Assembly (NCBI GenBank): GCA_016841265.1
Contig: JAENZL010000001.1
Location: forward strand, 102,603 to 160,768
Reading direction: 5' to 3'
Length of the DNA stretch: 58,166 nt
Origin: Methanobacteriota archaeon
Lineage (GTDB): Archaea; Halobacteriota; Methanosarcinia; Methanosarcinales; Methanosarcinaceae
In this document: piece after piece, positions 51,743-58,166 of the stretch
Numbering within the stretch: position 1 is the first letter of the stretch
How the letters are laid out: every line of letters begins with the position of its first letter
Notes under the pieces: generated by a model
Told to the model about the DNA's origin: nothing
Seen by the model: the letters and a program-made list of their open reading frames with translations, nothing else
Databases searched by the model: none
Made by a program: the position numbers and the translations under genes

Positions 51743-52837
51743 TTACTCACTCATTAACTTCAGGGTCCGCACAAGATCTGTTCTGGAAAGGATTCCAACC
51801 AGATTCCCGTTATCAATGACAAGGAGCCTTCCGATATTCCGACTTGAAACCAGCTTCAGAGCATCGCTTGCATAGGCATCGGAGGTTATGGATATAATTT
51901 CTTTAGTCATTACGTCCGAGACAAGAAGCACGGGCCGCTCGAGTATGGGAACCCTCTGGACATCGGTAAAGCTCACTACTCCTTTCAGGATACCGCCTTC
52001 CATGACAGGGTAACCCATGTGTTTATTTTCAAACATGAAGTGGACCAGGTCTTCAACACTCATTGAGGGATGAACCGAGACCACAGCCCGGGTCATTATA
52101 TCCCGGATAAATATGTCTTCGAGGGTCACCGAAGCCTGGGTTGACCGTTCTTCTTCCGATGCCCCGACATAGATAAAAAGGGCTATCAGGGGGAACCAGA
52201 GGTTGCCAACCAGGATGCCGAAAATAGCCATCAGGATTGCAAAGAATTTCCCGACAGCTGCCGCACTCTGGGTAGCCTTTACGTACGACATTTTCCTGGC
52301 ATAAAGAGCCCGAAGCACCCTGCCTCCGTCCATGGGAAAAGCAGGCAGGAGGTTAAAGACTCCAAGCACCACATTCATTGCCCCGAGGATCCAGATGGTA
52401 AGGAAAACGGGGTTTGCCGCAAGCGCCGAGTTAGGAGATATGAAGGTTCCGTAAACGAAAAGACAAACAAAACCTATCACCAGGCTCGTTAAAGGCCCTG
52501 CAAACGCCATCTTGGCTTCCTGCGAAGGTACCCTTGGCATCTCTTCCATCGACGAAACGCCCCCGAAAAGGAAGAGCGTAATGCTGTCGATATTGACCCC
52601 GTACCGCATCGCCAGGTAGGAGTGCGCAAGTTCATGCAGAAGAATGGACACAAAGAGCAAGATGGCTGTCAGTGTAGAGAGCACATATCTGGTCAGCGGA
52701 GGCTCAACCCCCGAAAACCCGAAAGGCTGCGGATTGATCGCAAAAACGTACGCAAAAACGGGCAATATCAGGAGAAAGGTAACGTGTAGCTTGATTGGTA
52801 TGCCCATTACGCTTCCGATTTTAAATGAAGATTGCAT
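51743..52837 (-). CDS. Site-2-protease-like M50 metallopeptidase with CBS domains
   Basis: This 364-residue intramembrane zinc protease has HELAH at 68-72 in ILLHELAHSYLAMRYG, and the third ligand in NLLPAFPMDGGRVLRALYA. About six membrane segments make up the first 220 residues. Two CBS motifs follow (IMTRAVVSVHPSMSVEDLVH to GVVSFTDVQRV, and VMTKEIISITSDAYASDALK to GILSRTDLVRTLK), which sense adenine nucleotides in many proteins. It probably cleaves a membrane-bound regulator; no candidate substrate is adjacent. Confidence 0.93.
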   Translation of the reverse strand: MQSSFKIGSVMGIPIKLHVTFLLILPVFAYVFAINPQPFGFSGVEPPLTRYVLSTLTAILLFVSILLHELAHSYLAMRYGVNIDSITLFLFGGVSSMEEMPRVPSQEAKMAFAGPLTSLVIGFVCLFVYGTFISPNSALAANPVFLTIWILGAMNVVLGVFNLLPAFPMDGGRVLRALYARKMSYVKATQSAAAVGKFFAILMAIFGILVGNLWFPLIALFIYVGASEEERSTQASVTLEDIFIRDIMTRAVVSVHPSMSVEDLVHFMFENKHMGYPVMEGGILKGVVSFTDVQRVPILERPVLLVSDVMTKEIISITSDAYASDALKLVSSRNIGRLLVIDNGNLVGILSRTDLVRTLKLMSE

Positions 52838-52958
52838 AAATAAAATCCCCCTCTCATTAAGACAAGTTAATCAGGAAAGCCCTGATCCGAAGATCTTTGA
52901 TCCGAAGACCCCTGATCCGAAGATTATTAACAGGATATCTTTTTAATCCTGAGATACC

Positions 52959-53105
52959 TGATTCGAATATAGTTAAGTTTAAAGTACTTGATTCGAATAT
53001 AGTTAAGTTTAAAGTACTTGATTCGAAGATAGTTAAGTTTAAAGTACTTGATTCGAAGATAGTTAAGTTTAAAGTACTTGATTCGAAGATAATTAATTTT
53101 AATCT
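52959..53105. repeat. 30-bp tandem repeat, nearly 5 copies
   Basis: Units of exactly 30 bases contain TTGATTCGAAGATAGTTAAG and TTTAAAGTAC. They run without spacers, so this is not a CRISPR array. They lie 120-270 bases upstream of the M50 protease start. Confidence 0.92.
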
Positions 53106-53311
53106 TTAAGTTGAAGATACCTGTAGCAATATATTATATTATTTTAGATAGTATAATTATTTTCTCATTAACAGCTAAATCTATATCAATTTAGATATCT
53201 AACCTATATTTAGTAATGGTAAAAATATAACTTCAGATTTTCAGTTCAGGAATTGCTCCGTAAACTCACAAAGGTTGTTTTTTTGTTTGTGGAGACGTTT
53301 GGTGTGTGCCA

Positions 53312-53475
53312 AACCACAGAAAGGCACGGAAAAGCACAGAAAAAAGAAAGGTCGGAAGACGACAATTAAGGTTGTTCTGGTTTTTATGATCAGAAGTATC
53401 AATTGAGGTCAAATATAGTGCTGAGTGTAGATTTCCGGTAAATTCTTTCCGTGTCCTTCCGTGGTTTCCGTGGTT
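53312..53475. repeat. Imperfect inverted-repeat pair
   Basis: AACCACAGAAAGGCACGGAA (53312-53331) and its continuation are matched, inverted, by sequence ending at 53475 (AACCACGGAAACCACGGAAG on the minus strand), about 80 percent alike with one gap. The arms themselves are made of CACGGAAA-like words. Confidence 0.5.
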
Positions 53476-53603
53476 GAAAGTCTTCTTGCAAGTGATTATG
53501 GATAGAGAATTTCAAACTTGTTAACAAAAATCCTTTATATTATATTTGAATCATTCCTTAATAGACATTCAAAGCTAGATCAGCATCATTTCGATACATA
53601 ATA

Positions 53604-53733
53604 TACTCAAATCCCCATGTACTACTCAAATCCCCATGTACTACTCAAATCCCCATGTACTACTCAAATCCCCATGTACTACTCAAATCCCCATGTACTA
53701 CTCAAATCCCCATGTACTACTCAAATCCCCATG
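53604..53733. repeat. 19-bp minisatellite, about 7 copies
   Basis: ACTCAAATCCCCATGTACT repeats almost perfectly without spacers, about 100 bases beyond the mfnA stop. The very low divergence suggests recent expansion. Confidence 0.93.
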
Positions 53734-53834
53734 TTATCACTTTGATAATAATCCTATAGATATTTACTGTGCATAAACTAAAGTCCAAAAACCAGTTAAC
53801 TCAGAGAAAGGCTCTTTCAAAGTTAAGGCTCTTT

Positions 53835-55016
53835 TCAAAGTTCTGCTACTACCTTCTCCAGGGCCTTCAGGAATTCTTCGACGTCCTGAGTTGTAGTGTG
53901 AGGCATGAGGACAAGGCGGAGGGCTCTGGGACTGCGGACGATTGAGACGTTCCAGCCGAATTTTTCATAGAGCTGTGCCCGGACAAGGTCAGGTTCGGGC
54001 ACACTGATGGCGACGACGTTCATGACAGGGGTGAGCAGGGGATAGAAGCCGAGTTTTCTTGCACCTTTTACAAGTTTTTCGGTAAGTTCCATGCAGTATT
54101 CCACGTTTTTCCTGTATCCTTCCCTTCCGAGGTGCTTCATCACGGCATAGGTTGCGGCAGCTGATGCCCCGCTTCGGGTGCCTGTGAGGGTGAACTGGGA
54201 TTTTGTGGTGAGATAAGGAGTTTTGACCTGAAGGGAATCGATGAAGCCGTGCGACCTGAAGAGCAGAGCTCCCGAGGGAATTGTGGAAAGGCCCATCTTG
54301 TGCGGGTCAATGGCGACGGAAGTAACACCTGGCACTTCAAAGTCAAAAGGATATGACTTTTCAAGGAAGGGAATTACAAAACCTCCAAAAGCAGCATCAA
54401 TATGCAGGAAAATGTCCTTTTCAAGCGCAAGTTCAGAGAGACTTTCTATAGGATCTACCTGCCCAAATTCCGTGTTTCCGGCTATTCCCACAAGTCCTAT
54501 GGTATTTTTATCGGTTAGTTTTTTCACGGAAGCCAGGTCAACCCTGAACTCAGAGTCCAGAACAGCCCTTCGAATCTCTATTCCGATCATGTTGGCGATC
54601 TTGTCAAAAGAAAAATGAGCCGAATCCGGGATCACGATATTGGGATTTGTGATCTGCGGTTTTCTGTGAGCACTCAGGTTCTGCATTGCCCTGATTGCCT
54701 GGATATTGGATTCTGTTCCCCCTGTAGTAAGATAACCACAGAACTCTCCGTTGGAAAACTTGCTGGAATTTCTAAGGGAGGGAGCGTGGAGCAACTCACC
54801 CAGCATGCTGATGACTTCCTTTTCAAAACCATAGGTTCCCGGAAAGAGCCCGAGATCCCCCAGGTTGGCCTCAATAAAAAGACTGTGAGCCTCCGCTGCA
54901 ATTGCATGGGGATGAGTACACATTGAACTTAAAACATGATAATAATCCGTATCCTCTGATTTCGCCTTTTTCAGGAGGGATAAAACCTCTTTTTCAGAAA
55001 GACCCTGCTCATTCAT
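53835..55016 (-). CDS. mfnA: L-tyrosine decarboxylase MfnA
   Basis: This 393-residue pyridoxal-phosphate enzyme of the group II decarboxylases makes tyramine for methanofuran; archaeal members can also act on aspartate. The cofactor lysine is Lys240 in [36 protein letters not shown] binds the phosphate, DSAHFSFDK carries the His stacking on the ring, and [13 protein letters not shown] the pyridine-N Asp. Length and spacing fit the family. The start ATG at 55016 opens [17 protein letters not shown]. Together with ftr it ties the region to methanogenic C1 metabolism. Confidence 0.93.
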   Translation of the reverse strand: MNEQGLSEKEVLSLLKKAKSEDTDYYHVLSSMCTHPHAIAAEAHSLFIEANLGDLGLFPGTYGFEKEVISMLGELLHAPSLRNSSKFSNGEFCGYLTTGGTESNIQAIRAMQNLSAHRKPQITNPNIVIPDSAHFSFDKIANMIGIEIRRAVLDSEFRVDLASVKKLTDKNTIGLVGIAGNTEFGQVDPIESLSELALEKDIFLHIDAAFGGFVIPFLEKSYPFDFEVPGVTSVAIDPHKMGLSTIPSGALLFRSHGFIDSLQVKTPYLTTKSQFTLTGTRSGASAAATYAVMKHLGREGYRKNVEYCMELTEKLVKGARKLGFYPLLTPVMNVVAISVPEPDLVRAQLYEKFGWNVSIVRSPRALRLVLMPHTTTQDVEEFLKALEKVVAEL

Positions 55017-55281
55017 ATGGATTAAGTAAAAACAATTCTATTTAAAATACTTATGGAATGGATTTATGGAAATTTTTACAGGAATGGGAAATGCTCAAAA
55101 CAGTGCTATGTGAACTATTAGACTGTTATAGACTATTATCTATAAAAGCAGGATTATTCCAGTTAGTAATTTTTAATTTGGCATGAAAATTAGTTGTTTT
55201 GATACCTGGAAAAAGAAAAACTAAAAAAGAAATTCGAAGAAGACAGAAATAACTGAAATTTTAAAAGAAGTTTGTAGAGGG

Positions 55282-55543
55282 GGACCCCATTGTTTCCACT
55301 GGAGAACGTTTCTCGTGGAGAACAGAAATTAATAGAATGGAACTAAGCCATATCTTTTTTTATTTTTTTCCTTTTCCCATTTTATCTTAAATTCCTCCTT
55401 AAAATCAACACTTTTTTAACAAACTATATATACAATTAATGTTATAACACAACAACATTGTCTTGTTACCATAACTAAATAAAACTTTGTTTTATTTTGT
55501 TACCCATAATCCAAAACCCCCTCCAGTAGAAATCATGGGGTCC
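55282..55543. mobile_element. 262-bp segment with 21-bp terminal inverted repeats
   Basis: The left end begins GGACCCCAT and runs to CACTGG; the right end is the inverted copy, 18 of 21 matching. The inside is AT-rich and non-coding, with a TATATATAC stretch near 55425. No target duplication is evident. It looks like a non-autonomous element, but a structured leader or terminator pair is possible. Confidence 0.45.
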
Positions 55544-55869
55544 GGGTCCTATTTAAAGGTTGCACTGGAAGTCAAGGGGGGTATACAACATCTATTTTAT
55601 TTTTTCCCTTTATCTTTTTCCGATTAGAAAGATAAACATATAAAAATTGAAAGAGATTAGCAAATAGAATCTTTGATTTTTTTCCCATTTTCCTTTTTTC
55701 TTTTCCTTTTCCCGATTTTTCTTTTCTCATTTTTTCCCATTTTCCTTTTTTCTTTTCCCGATTTTTCTTTTTCATTTTTTTCTTTTCCTATTTTTTTCTT
55801 TTATAGTTCCAAATCTTTCTAGCACTTTTTTAGGCACTTTGTTCAATCTAGGTGAAATTGATATCAGGC

Positions 55870-56045
55870 AGAAATCTCAGAAATCTCAGAAATCTCAGAA
55901 ATCTCAGAAATAGAGTAGACAATAGAGTAGACAATAGAGTAGACAATAGAGTAGACAATAGAGTAGACAATAGAATAGACAATAGAATAGACAATGGAAT
56001 AGACAATAGAATAGACAATGGAATAGACAATGGAATAGACAATAT
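55870..56045. repeat. 9-bp and 12-bp minisatellites
   Basis: AGAAATCTC is repeated about four times and followed by about eleven copies of AATAGAGTAGAC drifting to AATGGAATAGAC. Open reading frames on both strands here are only the repeat translated (NRVDNRVDN and the like). Confidence 0.92.
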
Positions 56046-56521
56046 AATCAAAAAAATCCTTAGGAATTATTCAAAAAAAATATTTCCAGATCCTCTCTTA
56101 TTAATTTATTAATTTATTAATTTCCACCGATATAAATAAATTTTTAATTTAAGTTAATGAACCGAAAAATCTTAACTAATCAAAACTCAAAGCTCTGCAT
56201 GTCTTGGGGACCCTCAGATAAATTTGTTGCAAACATTGTGTTCTTGAGATACATAAAATGTATAATAAAAAGTGAGAGTTAAAACCGATAAAAAACCAGG
56301 AGATAAACTGAAAACTAGGAGAATCCAGGTTGAAAAAAGTTATAAAAATGATCTATCAGTTCATTTCTCCCTGGTTCCATCTTATTTCAGGAAGATTATG
56401 CTGATAGATCAAATTTGCCGTTTTTTTATTTTTTGTTTTCTTTCTATTTTCGTTTTTCAGATAATTGAATATTTATGCTTCGGGGTTCGATATCTTCTTT
56501 TGTGATCTTTGACCAGGTGGT

Positions 56522-58000
56522 TCACATCTGCTTTACACGCTCGAATTCTTTCTGGATTTCTGCTGAGGGGCCTTCCTTGTCCAGGATGGTTATCACGTAG
56601 ATCACGATGCATGAGAGGATAAAACCGGGCACTATTTCATAGAGGTCGAAGATCCCGCCGGAAAGCTGTTTCCAGAGGATGACCATGAGACCGCCGGAAA
56701 CCATTCCTCCCAGAGCTGCGTTCCTGGTGGTCCGTTTCCAGAAGAGGGAGAAGATAATGATAGGTCCGAAAGCTGCTCCAAAACCTGCCCAGGCATAGGA
56801 AACCAGGCCCATGACAGAGTTGTTGGGGTCCCTGGCAATCATGTAGGCGATTGCGGAAATCACGATAACTGCAAACCTGCCGAGCCAGACCAGTTCTTTT
56901 TCGCTTGCGTCCTTTTTCATGGTGATCCTGTAGATATCTTCCGTAAAGGCTGATGCGGCCACAAGGAGCTGGGAGTCAGCGGTACTCATGATAGCTGCAA
57001 GAATGGCTGCAAGGAGAATTCCTGCGATTACCGGGGTGAACAGGCTGTTGACCAGAACCATGAAGATCGTTTCACTGCCCCCGGCTCCCAGGAATTCTGG
57101 GTGAAGGTAAGCCCTTCCTACAAGTCCCACTACCACGGCAAAGATCAGGGAAATAACTACCCAGACCATGGCAATGAGCCTTGCCTGCTTTACCTTATCG
57201 GGTGATTCGATGGCCATGAAACGGACCAGGATGTGTGGCATCCCGAAATATCCGAGTCCCCAGGCGAGGTTTGATATAAGGGGGATTGCGCCTCCGGCAA
57301 GGGCAGTCCAGGGGTTAAGCAGCTGGGGGTCGATGCTCTGGATAAGGTCCACAGTTGAGCCATACCCACCGATTCCCTTTATTGCTGCAGCTGGTACCAG
57401 GACAATGGCGCAGATCATGAGCATGCCCTGGAAGAAATCAGTCCAGCAGACAGCCATGAACCCTCCCAGGAAAGTATAGCTGATGATCACCAGGGCACCG
57501 ATTAGAAGGGCTTGCTGGTAAGGAATTTCGAAAACGGTGTTAAAGAGCTTTCCTCCGGCTACCAGTCCCGAGGAAGTATAGAGCAGGAAGAAGACCAGAA
57601 TCAGGATGGCTGAAATAATCCTGAGGGCATGTGTATCATCCCTGAACCTGTTTTCGAAGTACACGGGGATAGTGATCGCGTCGCCTGCAACCTGGGTGTA
57701 CTGGCGCAATTTCTTAGCCACAAACTTCCAGTTAAGGTAAGTCCCGACAGCCAGACCAATCCCAATCCAGATGGCTTCCATCCCGGCCAGATAGGCATAT
57801 CCGGGAAGCCCGAGCAACAGCCAGCCGCTCATGTCCGAGGCCTGGGAACTTAAAGCTGTAACCCAGCTATTCAGTTTTCTGCCTCCCAGGATATAATCAG
57901 CGAGATTCTCCGTTTTTCGATAATAGAGAACCCCAATAGAGATCATGAAGAGCAGATATAACGCAAAAATAAGTACGATATTAAAACTATCCGATACCAT
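56522..58000 (-). CDS. putP: Sodium/proline symporter (SSF family)
   Basis: This 492-residue membrane protein has about 13 hydrophobic segments. Family hallmarks are YILGGRKLNSWVTALSSQAS, DMSGWLLLGLPGYAYLAG, SYTFLGGFMAVCWTDFFQGM, NLAWGLGYFGMPHILVRFMA and IMSTADSQLLVAASAFTEDI, the last carrying sodium-site residues. The match to PutP is close, so proline is the likely substrate, perhaps as an osmolyte; other solutes cannot be excluded. The short C-terminal tail is charged. It stands alone; its upstream region carries a 30-bp repeat at the window edge. Confidence 0.92.
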   Translation of the reverse strand: MVSDSFNIVLIFALYLLFMISIGVLYYRKTENLADYILGGRKLNSWVTALSSQASDMSGWLLLGLPGYAYLAGMEAIWIGIGLAVGTYLNWKFVAKKLRQYTQVAGDAITIPVYFENRFRDDTHALRIISAILILVFFLLYTSSGLVAGGKLFNTVFEIPYQQALLIGALVIISYTFLGGFMAVCWTDFFQGMLMICAIVLVPAAAIKGIGGYGSTVDLIQSIDPQLLNPWTALAGGAIPLISNLAWGLGYFGMPHILVRFMAIESPDKVKQARLIAMVWVVISLIFAVVVGLVGRAYLHPEFLGAGGSETIFMVLVNSLFTPVIAGILLAAILAAIMSTADSQLLVAASAFTEDIYRITMKKDASEKELVWLGRFAVIVISAIAYMIARDPNNSVMGLVSYAWAGFGAAFGPIIIFSLFWKRTTRNAALGGMVSGGLMVILWKQLSGGIFDLYEIVPGFILSCIVIYVITILDKEGPSAEIQKEFERVKQM

Positions 58001-58070
58001 TGTTTAACTCCAGTTTTTTAAAGGGTTTAAAGGGTTTTGAAGATTTTTAATGAATCTTTAGAGGTTTTAA

Positions 58071-58166
58071 TTTCCAACTCCTTTTCTTTCAATTGTTCCA
58101 TTTCCAACTCCTTTTCTTTCAATTGTTCCATTTGCAATTTTTTTCTTTCAATTGTTCCATTTGCAA
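58071..58166. repeat. 30-bp tandem repeat at the right edge
   Basis: Just over three copies of a unit containing TTTCCAACTCCTTTTC and TTTCAATTGTTCCA, running off the window. It lies 70 bases upstream of putP. Confidence 0.9.

Larger units (their letters stand above)
52838..53834. other. Repeat-rich 1-kb intergenic region
   Basis: From left to right: 17-bp CTGATCCGAAGAT-type repeats (about 52881-52925), a 30-bp array, AT-rich sequence, an imperfect inverted-repeat pair (53312-53475), and a 19-bp array. It separates the promoter of the M50 protease gene from the 3' end of mfnA. No coding frame stands out. Confidence 0.6.
55017..56521. other. Long gene-free region upstream of mfnA
   Basis: 1.5 kb. 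It holds the mfnA promoter, an inverted-repeat-bounded 262-bp segment (55282-55543), a T-rich low-complexity tract (about 55590-55805) and a 12-bp minisatellite. The small frames present are translated repeat and are not called. Confidence 0.55.

Noticed and set aside
52959-53733. Regular 30-bp and 19-bp arrays as possible CRISPR
   Set aside because: Units are contiguous with no spacers and no cas genes are present, so they are ordinary tandem repeats.
55852-56112. 86-codon frame with NRVDN repeats
   Set aside because: Purely translated 9- and 12-bp minisatellites; both strands are open for the same reason.

Overview
The window looks like chromosome from a Methanosarcina-like methanogenic archaeon. 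The evidence is the combination of ftr (formylmethanofuran:tetrahydromethanopterin formyltransferase), the four-subunit pyruvate:ferredoxin oxidoreductase porCDAB, mfnA (methanofuran tyramine branch), archaeal release factor aRF1, the small subunit of the archaeal DNA polymerase D, the radical-SAM wybutosine enzyme Taw1, a TRAM-domain protein and a tRNA without encoded CCA. Coding density is moderate and intergenic gaps are long, AT-rich and full of short tandem repeats, as is usual for Methanosarcina. No rRNA, CRISPR array or intact transposase was found.

Layout. 1-3.8 kb: truncated TRAM protein, tRNA-Lys(CUU), a small ribbon-helix-helix regulator, and two tandem paralogs of the MetE catalytic core that lack one zinc ligand. 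4.0-13.6 kb is an accessory, defence-like island: a RelE-type toxin/antitoxin pair, three tandem paralogs that keep a tyrosine-recombinase core-binding-like N-terminus but no catalytic domain, an unrecognised 198-residue protein, and a type I restriction-modification locus in the order hsdR-hsdS-hsdM. A dispersed hairpin element with compensatory base changes occurs three times here, twice bracketing the three-paralog cluster and once inverted between hsdR and hsdS. 14-23.9 kb is informational housekeeping: argS, prf1, taw1, polymerase D small subunit, signal peptidase I and a tRNA-dihydrouridine synthase. 24.6-27.5 kb is the porCDAB operon behind a long leader. 27.5-31.2 kb holds nested palindromes, a miniature inverted-repeat element, a TPR protein, a methyltransferase and an unknown protein. 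31.6-35.1 kb is a zinc/manganese-type ABC importer (znuABC-like) under a DtxR-family regulator. A GntP-family permease follows.

36.9-47.4 kb is a complete chemotaxis locus built around a divergent region: receiver protein, methyl-accepting receptor and CheW on the minus strand, and cheY-cheB-cheA-cheR-cheC-cheD on the plus strand. 48.2-58 kb carries ftr, a small haem-type membrane protein, a TraB-family membrane protein, a site-2-protease-like M50 peptidase with CBS domains, mfnA and a sodium/solute symporter.

The most interesting signals are the triplicated recombinase-like proteins with their covarying hairpin elements, the four-fold repeated start-codon cassette at the cheR/cheC overlap, a miniature element inserted into a palindromic repeat near 27.9 kb, an 80-bp element with a 4-bp target duplication in the che divergent region, and about twenty unrelated minisatellites placed next to gene ends. 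All functional assignments are from reading motifs by eye; no database search was run.
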